NCBI GenBank assembly: GCA_021464525.1
Contig: JADRCO010000489.1
Location: forward strand, 1-32,468
Direction: 5' to 3'
Length of the DNA: 32,468 nt
Source of the DNA: Rhizophagus sp. LPA8_4_AMF
Lineage: Eukaryota > Glomeromycota > Glomeromycetes > Glomerales > Glomeraceae
Below the pieces are notes generated by a model, which was given only the letters and a program-made list of their open reading frames with translations, ran no database searches and was not told the DNA's origin. Position numbers and translations under genes: made by a program. Positions 21,921 through 32,468 of this stretch are shown in pieces (positions within the stretch are counted from its first letter, which is position 1; the number at the start of each line of letters is the position of its first letter).

Positions 21921-23559
21921 GTTCGGATACTAACAGTACGTTATAAGCAATAAAAAAATTCTCACTTGATATCATCAACTGTTGAAAGAAAGAAAAAAAT
22001 TTGATTGGTACGGTAATTCAGAATACTTTACTATGTACAGTACATAGAGATATTTACTTTGTGCATTGTGAACCCAATAACCACATAGATGAATAAAAAA
22101 GAATATTTTATACAGCATATCACTTACAAATTTATAAAAATTAATCCCCCAATTCTACAAGCTTAAAATCCGATGTTCGACATAAATTTTAAATAAATTA
22201 AATTTCCGGTATTAATTTTATTATTATTAGGAGTTTAATTAATTCTGCCTGTTCTATCCTTAATTTGGGCTAGTCAATAGGATTATTAGTTCGTGTTACC
22301 TTGTGACCACCATATGACTAATAATTTCCCTAATATGTAAACAGTCTACAATTTCTTTCCGAAATTAATAATATTTGCTTCTTTGGTGATTTTTATCAAT
22401 GAGATAGAATTATTATAATTGTTAAAGTAGGATAACAAACAAATGAATATCGTTCGTAACAAAAATGTAAAGATAAAAAAATAAATAATTTTTCGCATGA
22501 GTTGATTGTATTTTGAAACTTTTTATGCAAATCATGAAATAATCAGGTGAAATTTCCTAAACATATGCGTATCGGTAATTAAATTGAATTAAGATGACAC
22601 ATTCCGAATATTTCTCTCCTTTTTTTACCTAACCTCCTTAACGAAAAAGGTACCATTATTCCAATTCTTTATTTGAATGCATGGATAATGACATCAATAA
22701 AATTCTCGGATGTTGTAGCGAACATCATCCGAATGATTTCCGTAAAATCATCGACCATTTTACTTTCCTTTTTTAAAACTTTAACTAGATTTAATTATTT
22801 GCATGACGTATAATTGTCGGTATAACCAATTGTTTTTTTAAAAAAAAATATTGATAAATTTTTATTAATGATGGCCTCCTCAATTCTTGTTCAAATTAGG
22901 AAAATTTTTAAGGAGTGAGAACAGATCATTCAGTAAGATTGCAAAAACTGTATATTATATTATAGATCATTTAAAATATATAATTTTTTTTTTTTATTAC
23001 ATATAATCCTTATTCTTAAAAATTATCTATAATCTAAAATCATTTAATCATCATCACATGACAACTATAATCATATTTCCTTTCCTGATTAGAAAAAAAA
23101 TAGACGACGAAGTAAAAAAGAAAAAAGAGGCCAAAAAATTTATTTATCATAAGGAAAAAAAAATGTAGGATTATTAAAAATTAATTGGTTGTTAGTAATT
23201 CGATTATTATTATTATTTGTAAAGGGAGGATAATTAAAAGAGAGAGATAGTAATTAGTATTTACGTAATTCGACGATATACCAGCGTCATCATATCCAAT
23301 TGTCTAAATGTGATTCTTAAAGAAGCCAAATATTAACAATTAAGATTGAAAAATTAAAAAAAAATCATGTACCCAATTTGTTCACAAGGAATTACTATAA
23401 AACAGTCTGTGAACCCGCCACAAAAAGTAAATAAAATAAAAAAAAAAAAAAAAATTATTAAGAATTAGAAAAAAAAAATTTAAGAACCACTCAAGACAAA
23501 AAGTTTGTTGGTATATTTTGATTTTAAAAATTATATGAAAGAATATATATATTAATTAT
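21921..23559. other. Spacer upstream of the minus-strand HMG gene's 3' end
   Basis: GGTACGGTAA at 22007-22016 equals the right tip of the inverted-repeat element at 6959-7230 and could be a solitary end. A/T tracts lie at 22981-22995 and 23436-23455. No gene is seen. Confidence 0.45.
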
Positions 23560-24405
23560 TTACGAAAAATCAAAAGATTCGGGAGAATTTCCTAATGAAT
23601 CATTTAAAGAGTCCGCATCAGATGAAAAACTAAATGGAACATCAAAATTTGACGTTAAAGGTGTATTGGCCTCGATAGGAAGCTGAAGTTGGTCATCGTA
23701 AATTTCGTATTGAAAATAATCGAATGGAGGATTTCCACAACTATTTACAAGATAAAGATTTCTTGAATCAATTGGAGATGCTATTGGTGAATATCTATGA
23801 GACGGAACTGTTCTAATAGCTGGTGTATATGGAATAGGTGATGTAAAAGGCATATATGGAGAATATTGCGGTATTGAGGGGTGGTTAGAAGGTACAGTCA
23901 TGGAAGGTAAGACGACACAACCTTCGTCCAATTGACTATGAATTGGAAGAAATCCTGGTTCGCTCGGTGTGCGGTTGAAACAAGGTCTTCGCCTTTCCCA
24001 TCCTGATGAAGACGACATAGATAACTGTACGTGTATTCTTTCCACCTCTCTTGCAATGTCTTCATATTTACGTTTAACATGTTGTGGTTCTCGTTTCCAA
24101 GATTTAGCGGCCATTCGAGATACTTCTCTCATAGATAATCTAAATCCTTGATTTTGTAATTCTTTTGCGTATTCATTTCGATAAATCAAAAATTTATTTG
24201 TTGCTCTAGAAAGAAGGTCACCATTTCTATTCCTTCTAATAAGATCCGCTGGATTTATATTAGGAGGGAATGGTACGTCAACTGGCAAATTAGGATTGGG
24301 AATAGGAGGACGAAGGTTTTGTGCTGGCGATGTAGCGATTTCAGATTCATCGATAAAAATCCATTCATGCGTGACTCCGCCTCCTGTAGAATTATCACCA
24401 GCCAT
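23560..24405 (-). CDS. MATA-HMG-like HMG-box protein, PFPP subtype
   Basis: The single-exon frame encodes 281 residues. VPFPPNINPADLI (about 44-56) precedes an HMG box at about 65-128: LSRATNKFLIYRNEYAKEL, then SMREVSRMAAKSWKREPQHV with the core Trp, then KRKYEDIAREVERIHVQL. The SOX/MATA tail is absent. Behind the box come a basic patch WERRRP and a Pro/Ser-rich stretch (SPYMPFTSPIPYTP), then an acidic Ser/Asp/Phe-rich end SFSSDADSLNDSLGNSPE, resembling an activation region. Its G+C content and codon use are higher than those of the two plus-strand HMG genes, so it is not a recent copy of either. It is the cleanest example of the subtype here. The likely role is a nuclear regulator; its targets are unknown. 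The ATG at 24403-24405 is the first of the frame. Confidence 0.9.
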   Translation of the reverse strand: MAGDNSTGGGVTHEWIFIDESEIATSPAQNLRPPIPNPNLPVDVPFPPNINPADLIRRNRNGDLLSRATNKFLIYRNEYAKELQNQGFRLSMREVSRMAAKSWKREPQHVKRKYEDIAREVERIHVQLSMSSSSGWERRRPCFNRTPSEPGFLPIHSQLDEGCVVLPSMTVPSNHPSIPQYSPYMPFTSPIPYTPAIRTVPSHRYSPIASPIDSRNLYLVNSCGNPPFDYFQYEIYDDQLQLPIEANTPLTSNFDVPFSFSSDADSLNDSLGNSPESFDFS

Positions 24406-27389
24406 GAGATTATTGTTGAAAATATTATACGTTATAAATTTACTTTTTTTTTTTTCGACTACGAAAATTATTAAGAGGGAGTTATTTTTATTTTGAACTT
24501 GAATGAGACTTTTTATTGCACAACGCCAGCTGAGGTGGAATATTTTTTTCTTTTGAGCAAAAAAAAAAATTACAATATTTTATTATTATCCGGTGTGCAA
24601 TAGGAGAAAAAAAAAAGGTGAGAAAGATTAAAGCTATTTATGCTAAATTTTTTTGCATTGTCACGAGGTAAATGAGGATGTAACTTTATTTGTAAAGAAC
24701 TGTTTAATTAACAAGCGTAGCTTATCAACATATTTAGTATCAGTCATATTTGGAAAACCGAGATCTTTTTGTGGAACACTTCGATCAATTTATCATTAAT
24801 TTTTCGGTCAATTAATTTATTGCGCATGATACAGAGATGGAAAAATGATATTCTTTACACATGATAATTTTCCCGACTTCTATATGTCTGGAAATTTTGA
24901 TATTCATTTTTTGATAAATTTTGATTTAACTTGCATTACTTTAAAACTTAAAATCTTACTAATCATATTTTAATTTGTAAATAATGTGACTTGGGCTCAA
25001 GAAGATTTATATGTGTAAAATTTAAAAATGTATTTATTTATAAATGCGCCACATTAAAAATTCACGAATTTTAATTTAACTTATTCCATTAATTATAATA
25101 AACTGTGGGAAAGAAATTTTCTTTATTTGGTAATATTAACTAACTTTAAATGTAACACGTTAGGGGCATGAATTTTTTAGCATAAGATTCTTTAAGAAAT
25201 TGATGTGTGGTATGTTCGATAGTTTACAAACTTTCAAATGTTTATATAATATATGATATTTGATGTTTTATACCTTTTTTTAAAAAAAACAAAAGTTCTT
25301 TACTGAATTGAATTACTTTAATAAAATATATTATACTTTTAACTTTAATGTGTTGGAGATCTTTTTGAGTTATTTTATTCTAATGAATATCTTGAATGGT
25401 CCAAAGTGATGACAGAAATCTGTCTAGGAATTTGATCCTCTTATTGTTGGAGGAAAACTTTTTTCTCAAATTTCGGACAGAATATTGCAGAATAAATATA
25501 TGATTATAATAATCGATTAAGTGAAGACTACATAAATTTCTTTGATTACGATCGCCAATTCTTCTTTGCAATAACTAATTAATTCAAAAAAATTGAGATA
25601 ATTGAAGATATAATAACATGAACAAAAAGTTTGATTCAACGTTTGGAAACTATGTTTTACAATATTTGTTAAAATACATGTGGAAAAAAAAATCACGAAG
25701 ATAAACTTAGAAAATCAATAAATTAATTGTTCTAAACATGGACAATGCCTTCTAGTATTTGAATTTTTCTCCTCATAAAACAAATAACATATGCTGATTA
25801 AATTCCTTATTTTTGTCCTTTTAATAAAAAGCCAATAATTAACAATCAAATCTCACGCGCTCCTTTAATTTTATTAGTTCGATTGGGGAAGGGGGGAAGG
25901 AGAGAAGGGAGAGGCCAAGGAGGGGTATAATTTCTTGGATATTTTTGTACGATCATTAAAATAAAATTATAAATTAAATATGAATTAATAAATGAATTAA
26001 GTGATCACATCATATTTTTTTTTACAAAGAAAATTATTCATATGTTGATGTTCAACTTTTAATTAAGTGTAAATTTAATGACGTAAAAGTTGCATGGACA
26101 GATTTTTAGTGACACTAATTTTGAAAATCCCCGTGAATTTCAATTGTTTTTTTAATCAACAGGGTTTAACCGGGGTTAACCCGATTATTATAGCCGTAAT
26201 TTCAGGCGTAATTTCAGATAATTCGAATGGAATTGATTTGAAACTTTTGAAACTTGATTTTCAAAAATTCAGGGGTACTCATGAAAATTAATCTCCGCTG
26301 CGGGGAGTGGTGGTGGTGAGGGGGGAATCGACAAGACAATAAATTAATAAGATTAAAATGTTCATATCGTATTCTCGTGATCATGAAAGAAAATGTTTAC
26401 CAAATATGTAACTAAGCATGATTTGTTCGATTATTAAGTTTTATTGAAATTTTTGTTCTAAAGATGGCCATTATGTTCGATAACTTTATCGAGAAATTTA
26501 TTCTAAAATATTACTCAATTAACAAGAAAGAGATCAAAATAGGCAATTTCTTGGCGTTATAGGTCGATCATAGCGCACACTTCAGATGTGCTAAAACAAA
26601 GTGTTTCAAATTTCAACTTTGATTTGCTTCAATATACGAATTAAAATATTTATCATAAAATTATTCTAAGAATAAAATTATTGTCTCTGATCTTCCTTTT
26701 TTTTTGACAGGTTTAGTAAAAAAAATAATTTCTATATTATTATTTTTGAGTTATAAAATTTTCAAACTTGGAATATGGAAAATATCGTTGTAATCTATTA
26801 TTTATTTTATTTACTAACTGCTGTTTGTTCACGTGTTATGTTCTACACAGTACACAACAAACATTCTATTCTAATTTACAAGCGTCTATTTTTATTCTAT
26901 TATACATTAATTCTAAAGAAAAAAAAAAACAAATAAAAAATAATAAAAAAAAAGAATCTAAAATTAGGATTATTTACAAAAAAAAAATAATAATGTTTTC
27001 TATGTCGAAAAAAAGTGAAAGGTGGAAAAAAATGATTCTTAAAATTTACAAATCTTAGTTGAAAAAAATGAATTACATTATTGTAGTGCATAGAAATATG
27101 AAATGAGATGTTGCGAAGTCAATGAAATGACAAATGTGTAAACTTAATTGTTTATGAAGAAAATGTTAAAAATGTTAAATGAATGCATAATAATAATAAT
27201 ATATATATATATATACATATATATAATAAAAAAAAAACGAAGAATTGAAAAAAAAATTGTTCTAAAAAAATACGATATTGATAATTTTTGTTCGATTTTT
27301 GCCATTTTTTTTTTTTTTGATTAAATAATCGATTTTGCCGGGAAAAAAAAATTTTGTTTGTTTTTTCGCATATACTTTGAATATTTCGA
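24406..27389. other. Spacer with purine-rich strands and a small inverted repeat
   Basis: TATTGCACA at 24514-24522 is inverted as TGTGCAATA at 24594-24602. G-rich tracts lie at 25885-25925 and 26302-26326. A perfect palindrome GGGTTAACCC is at 26173-26182. A TA tract lies at about 27199-27225. Frames at 25380-25571, 26094-26291, 26768-27058 and 27152-27418 show no domain, and I reject them as genes. Confidence 0.5.
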
Positions 27390-27821
27390 TCACCCTTGAC
27401 AGCAGAAATCCATATCATCGGTATGAATTTCCTCCTTTTTATTCTTCTTTTTAATGAAAAGATTTTGAAATTTCTAATTAAATTAGATTATAACATTAGA
27501 TTAATAATTGGGGAAAAAAAAGATAAATCTTTTAAAAATTCAGATAAAATGAATTATAAAACTTACCCTAATTAAACATTTTTTCTTTTTCGAAATTTTT
27601 TTGATAATTTTTTTTCTCAAGGTTGGCTTTTTTTCATGTATCAAAACAGCCATCTGTTCATTTGCACACCATACGAGAATAAATTCTTCTTCAAATTCTA
27701 GATCAGATAATTTGAAATATGCAGATTGTTTAAAAAATAAGATTTTTTTAAACATTTTTTTTTTTGAAAAAGAAAAAGAAAAAAAGGGTTGAGGGGTGAT
27801 TTGACACCTTTCAAGGTGCAA
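27390..27821 (-). CDS. Possible two-exon gene, lysine-rich hypothetical protein
   Basis: An exon ending at 27567 has a perfect AGG|GTAAGT donor. A TAATTAG acceptor before 27473 continues the frame in phase 0 for 27 codons to TGA at 27390-27392. The joined protein reads MFKKILFFKQSAYFKLSDLE at an internal Met, then EEEFILVWCANEQMAV, a Lys-rich stretch, and across the junction into IKKKNKKEEIHTDDMDF. The intron would be 93 bp, matching the other genes. The start is unclear: Met at 27821 adds a Phe/Ser/Lys-rich leader derived from a T tract, while an internal Met gives a cleaner N-terminus of about 90 residues total. I do not recognise the family. It could also be a fragment of a larger gene. 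Confidence 0.35.
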
Positions 27822-27823
27822 AT
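27799..27823. promoter_or_regulatory. Bulged palindrome at the start of the possible 27.4-27.8 kb gene
   Basis: ATTTGACACCTT and AAGGTGCAAAT pair as an 11-bp stem with one bulged A and a 2-base loop. It overlaps the outermost possible start of the two-exon gene. It could be a dimer-binding site or chance. Confidence 0.3.
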
Positions 27824-30800
27824 AGTAACTTTATTTAGAATCCTTGAAATATCTCAAATATTTCTTTCAAACTTATTAACGTTAAAAATAAATTTATAAT
27901 TTTTTTTTACAAACAAATTAAATGAAAATTATCATTATTAGAGGTTGAATTCTCTTAAAGAACTTTCAAGTTATTTTATATACATAAATTTTTTTTCCCC
28001 GCATTTCAAATTTTTTTTCCCCCACATTTTCAAATTTTTATTTTCAAATGAGAATTTATGACTCAATCCGATTTTTGTAATCCCCTAAACTAGGCGTAGT
28101 TAAATTGAGAGTTTACGTTTCGTAACAGGATTTGTGGTTCTTTGTAGGACGTATTATGAAACACATATATGACGAAATATTTATTTAATAATTTTTTTTT
28201 TCTTTTTCGTTTTTTTGCATTCATTAATATACTTTTTTGTTCGAAATACAATGATCGAACGGGCATATTTGTTATTCAACTCATTTGTGTCAAAAAAAGA
28301 AATTTTGAATTTGTGTTGCTTCACGTGATCTCAAAAAAATTAATAGTTTGATTGTCACAAGATGTTCAGAAATTTTAACATTCCGGTTTCTTTGTAATAA
28401 AGACCATGAATTATTATTAGAAACTCCAACATAAATGATAATGCAACATTCCATTCATAGATCATATGACTTGAGACAAAACAAAAATAAAATTAAAAAT
28501 ATTCGCACGGACATGAACGTTTTATCCATGCTTCGTGGCTGACATAGTTAAATCATAATATATTATAAGTTACTGTATAAGAAAGATAACATTGTAAACT
28601 TAAATTGGGCGTATTAAATAAAAATACGGCGAATATTATTGTAAATACTTTTTTTGTAAATAATATACTTAATTGGATTCTTATTAAATAGAAAAAAAGA
28701 AGCCACCGGTTTTGCCATTTTGTCTTTGTATTTTTGTTACACGATAATCAAACATATGTATGATGCTCCTAAGTACGTAATAATGCAGGAACTGTAAGAC
28801 AAAAAATTTTTTTGCAAGTCTCGCTTTTTTAAACCACTTCATGTTGATCTTTTTAAAAGCGAAAAATAATAAATTAAGAAGCACCATTCAAGGAAACTAT
28901 AATTGATCAGAATTAATTCGAAATTTTAAAATTAGAAATATTTCGGTGATAATTCCTTTTAAGTGTACGTACGCATGAAATGTCAATAAGATTAATTAAA
29001 ATGTTTTAAATTTTTTTTTTTTTTTTTTTTTTCGATTAATTATATACCAAAATATAAAGAAAAGAATAAATTATTGCATTATGTAGATACAGTATATCCG
29101 GTCTACCATGTGAAGTTTTTAGATCTACTTGAGCGAATATTAAGAAAACATTTGGTATAAAATATTTTTTATTTAAATAATATTGCCGATATAATTCTTC
29201 AAGTACAGTTCCTAACGAACTGATCTATTATAAATACTTTTTTGTAATGATATTCGAAAAAAAATATATATATAGCAGATTTTCTTTAAATAAATTTACA
29301 CAGACAATTTAATTAATTATGAAAATCAATAAAACGTTTTTGATTTATTGACTGACGGGTTAAATTTTTTATTCTCAATATCGAAAGTCGCTAGATTTTT
29401 TATAAGTGTAAGAGTATTATTATAGCTATTTTAAAATGGTATATATGAAGAAAATGCTGGGACGATCAAAGATAGATACCGGACATCAACCGGACAAATA
29501 TTGGTATTTAATATTTAATAGGATAACACCGGCAATAATATTAAGTTTCTATTATGAAAAATTTTTTACAAAAAATATCTTTTATCTATAGATTCATTCA
29601 TAATACTAATACTGTAATATCATTTTACTCTCAATAATGTTCCTTCATCGCTCAGGACAAAAATTGATGAAAAATTTATTCTGTGTTTTTTTTTTTATTT
29701 CATGTTATTTCCGTAAATGTACCATATTCACGGAGTTTTACAGAAATTACGGATAAAATATTACAGGAAAAGCAACATTAAACGACATCCAGTAGTTGAA
29801 ATACGCACGCAAGATATATAGTATATTGAGTGTCGTGTTTTTAAAATACATCAAATAATTCAAATATGATCTACTCATACATCATTATACTCTAAAAGAT
29901 ATATCACAAATTATATTTTTAAAATTAGAATACCTTGAATACCTTGAATCATTTATTTGAAAAATTAAAGCATTAATTTAACCGTAAATGCCAACAACAT
30001 TTACCCTAACCCTAACTCGTGCCTTTGTTCTTTTTAAATGATTCTTTTTTTGCGAAACGTTTTACTAACGTTTCATTTTTTTTTTTTTTTTTTTAAGCTT
30101 AGGATTTCGTAAGGTGTCGAGAGTTGAATAAAGCTTTTTTTGCCCTTCTTTTTATCTTTAAAAAAAAAATCTTTTTCTTCGTTTTTTTTTAAAAAAAAAA
30201 TTAAAAAGATTGAAGAAAAAAGAGGTAAATAAGGATAAACACCAAATAATTTATTAAAGGAAAATTATCTGACCAACTTCTATTATTTTTTATTAACGGT
30301 AAAATAATAAATATTGCAATGATACATTGTACGTAATACATACATGATAAAATAAATTATAAAATGAACCTTTACAGCCAACTCTCTATTTTTAATAATT
30401 TTATTTGTCCGTTCAAAAATCGTAACCCCGATAGTTCATAAACTCGATAAATTCGTTTATGAACCCGAGATACTATTGTAATTCAATTTAAAATTAATAT
30501 AATAACCTTACTTATATTCATAATGATCAGTATAAAAAATAAATTTCTCACGGAACAATATTTCTTTTTGGATTCGGGTAGTACACAATTTCCTTTATGA
30601 CCTAGCAGGATTGTCGGAAATTCATACTAAATCCGCAAATGGTACTATATGTTCGAGGTTTCGTTCTCTACAATCAAATATGTTATAATTGTAAAATTGT
30701 CTTGAAAAAATTTCTCTTGCGATAGATGGTCAGAAATTACCTTTAATACATACATTTTTTTTAAAAAAAAGGATAAAATTAAAAAGTAAAATTATCTTTT

Positions 30801-31379
30801 TTTTTTGAAAAAATATTAATAAAAATCGTACCATTTTTTTTTTAATATAATAAATTAGTATTTCTAAAATACATATTTCTATAAGTATTCTATGTTAGCA
30901 ATTTTTCGCTGAAATTAGGCGGGTCACCATATGTTATAAGATTCTTGTACCTCTTAGCATTAGTATCATTTGCCAAAATAAACTTGTATCGGGTTATCAG
31001 GTAGACGATCTTGGAGCGTCTTAAAGTTCTAAATTGGCCAATTCAAAAAATAATCGTAATAACATTTTTAAATTAACTGAACACTAAACTCGGATATATT
31101 TAAATAAAACCGTTTTCCTCGACTTTTTTAAGAGTTTACATCATCAATTCAAAGAAAATAAATGGTATGATAAATTTTTCTCGATTTTCTTGTGGTGAGT
31201 GGGGGTATTTGTATGTGGTTTTTTTAAAAAAAAATTTGTCGTTAAGAACGTTTATTAACTTTCTTTTTTTTTTTCCTAGGAATCAAACTTCTGAAATAGT
31301 GGTTTGCTTCTTATTTTCTTTGTATTAAGTGGAATGTTAATTTCAGGATGTTATTTTTATATGGGATCGTCCGTAAGAA
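27824..31379. other. 3.5-kb spacer, no gene seen
   Basis: It contains a 22-T run at 29011-29032, T10A10 at 30181-30200, a tandem GAATACCTT near 29930-29950 and the telomere-like word described separately. Frames at 28169-28351 and 28684-28887 have no domain and are composition-driven. Confidence 0.5.
30002..30017. repeat. Telomere-like CCCTAA repeat, two and a half units
   Basis: TTACCCTAACCCTAAC is a short internal copy of the TTAGGG telomere sequence, and also contains the telobox AACCCTAA used as a promoter site in many fungi. It is too short to prove a former chromosome end. No gene with a clear start lies close downstream on either strand. Confidence 0.55.
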
Positions 31380-32070
31380 AACATTATGTAAAAAAAAAAC
31401 TAAGGCAAAAAATCCACTTATAATATTCAAATTCCTGAAAATTCCTAACATCACAACTTCCTATATCACTTGCCTTTCCAATGAATTTCCAATATCCATC
31501 ATATTGCTACTCATCATATCTAAACCAAATATGCGACAAAACCAATCTAAAAAAAAAAGAAATAATCTCGTCAATGATAATTTCACAACCAATATGAGCT
31601 GCAGATTGATAGACAGGCCAACCTTTTCAATATTATATGGGATTATTAGAATTACTTGGTTTCCTCTGTTATTCATAAAATTCGCTACTTTCTGACACTT
31701 AAATGACTTAATGCATGAAAACAATTTTTCTAAATTTTGAATATGAAGTTTGTAAGGGAATACAAGATATTCTGGGTTTCTAAAATCTATTCAGTTTCTG
31801 CCAAAGTATCGACTTTGCTGTTGTTTCTTACATTACTTTAATTCTTACTCTGTTAGAGAAAATTCAAATTCCATTGAAACATAACAACTCTACCGCATTC
31901 TCACCGACTTTGCAAACACACACATATATACATATATATACATGTTTTAAGAATTCATTCCAACTTCTCAACCTCTATAGTTCTGTTGTGTCATATATTG
32001 TTCGGCTAACCTCCTGAGAAAGATATGCGGTCTGGGCTCGTCATTTTTTGGAAGGCAAACTTTATAACGT
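31380..32070 (-). pseudogene. Heavily decayed coding sequence, family not recognised
   Basis: On the minus strand one frame gives protein-like text broken by several stops: YLSQEVSRTIYDTTEL, then VCKVGENAVELLCFNGI, and, after more stops, KGWPVYQSAAHIGCEIIIDE followed by YDGYWKFIGKASDIGSCDV and NFQEFEYYKW. The last two blocks keep the same frame across a TAG. Text like this, with balanced composition in A+T-rich DNA, is unlikely by chance. The open frames called on both strands at 31348-31724 are shadows of it. It is probably a dead transposon or a lost host gene. Confidence 0.4.
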
Positions 32071-32419
32071 AGTTGTTACACTGATTACAACGTATACTGT
32101 AATAATAATTACTCAATTTACCGTATAAAGTAATGATTTTACATAAATCATATTCATAAGTGATACTGCACAAAACTATAATACCTGAAAGGAAACACAA
32201 ATTCTGTTTCATGTTAATCATCCATAAATCTGTGTTCGAACTTTAAAAATAAAAAGAATTGCTTTAGACCTTTTGGCTTCAAAGTTTGAATTTTCAATGA
32301 ACTTTATTCCTAGATGGTGTCATTATGACGATCCTTAGTTAAGCCCTTCATACTTAAATGACGTGATTATGCCATATTGAACAATTATTTTTAAAAAAAG
32401 AAAAAATTTTTTGAAAGTA

Positions 32420-32452
<33 letters not shown>

Positions 32453-32468
32453 TGAAAAAAAAAAATTT
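32071..32468. other. Right edge, spacer ending in a long A run
   Basis: A 28-A run (32425-32452) followed by another A tract closes the window. It could be the tail of a retrotransposon beyond the edge or just another homopolymer. The minus-strand frame at 32006-32221 has no domain. Confidence 0.4.

Noticed and set aside
21306..21978. Two apparent repeat proteins on the minus strand
   Set aside because: Their repeats (AKCPFDEMP, CNFAEIPF) come from the inverted minisatellite arrays, not from a gene.
23898..24151. Open frames on both strands inside the minus-strand HMG gene
   Set aside because: Shadows of the HMG frame, with no domains of their own.
802..24405. A mating-type locus
   Set aside because: HMG boxes alone do not show it. 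I see no homeodomain gene pair and no sex-locus neighbours such as a triose-phosphate transporter or RNA helicase.
31348..31724. 115-residue plus-strand and 87-residue minus-strand open frames
   Set aside because: A third frame on the minus strand gives far more protein-like text across stops, so these are shadows of a pseudogene.
1..32468. tRNA, rRNA or CRISPR
   Set aside because: No B-box with a foldable cloverleaf, no 5S or large rRNA motif, and no regularly spaced identical repeats were found by eye.

Overview
The window looks like nuclear DNA of an arbuscular mycorrhizal fungus, most likely Rhizophagus (Glomeromycota). The support is indirect: very A+T-rich DNA, long poly-A and poly-T runs in almost every spacer, short GT..AG introns of about 70-120 bp, and several HMG-box genes of the MATA/SOX type together with a BTB/POZ gene. 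Both families are known to be greatly expanded in Rhizophagus. No marker gene proves the species.

Gene content is sparse. There are seven genes I trust: (1) an HMG-box gene on the minus strand at 802-1554; (2) a five-exon minus-strand gene at 3916-5173 whose last exon resembles a PB1 domain; (3) a three-exon plus-strand gene at 8672-9188 for an unrecognised 122-residue hydrophilic protein; (4) a BTB/POZ gene on the minus strand at 10743-11243 with a poly-threonine N-terminus; (5, 6) two HMG-box genes in tandem on the plus strand at 14626-15318 and 17637-18518; (7) an HMG-box gene on the minus strand at 23560-24405. A two-exon minus-strand gene at 27390-27821 is possible but weak.

The central feature is four MATA-HMG-like genes in under 24 kb. 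Three of them (at 14.6, 17.6 and 24.4 kb) form one subtype: a PFPP-x3-P-x-D motif just before the HMG box and no SOX/MATA-type tail. The gene at 0.8-1.55 kb is divergent and keeps a WPDYSYKP tail typical of MATA/SOX boxes. They probably encode nuclear DNA-binding regulators. Calling them mating genes would be inference: I see no homeodomain pair and no Mucoromycota-style sex-locus neighbours.

The rest is repeat-rich spacer and decayed DNA: a small inverted-repeat element with perfect 28-bp ends (6959-7230), a fold-back pair of degenerate TTTCGCCGAA arrays (21435-21536 and 21791-21920), a tandem repeat at the left edge, and frame-broken coding remnants near 6.2-6.6, 15.6-15.8 and 31.4-32.1 kb. 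I found no rRNA or tRNA gene and no CRISPR array.
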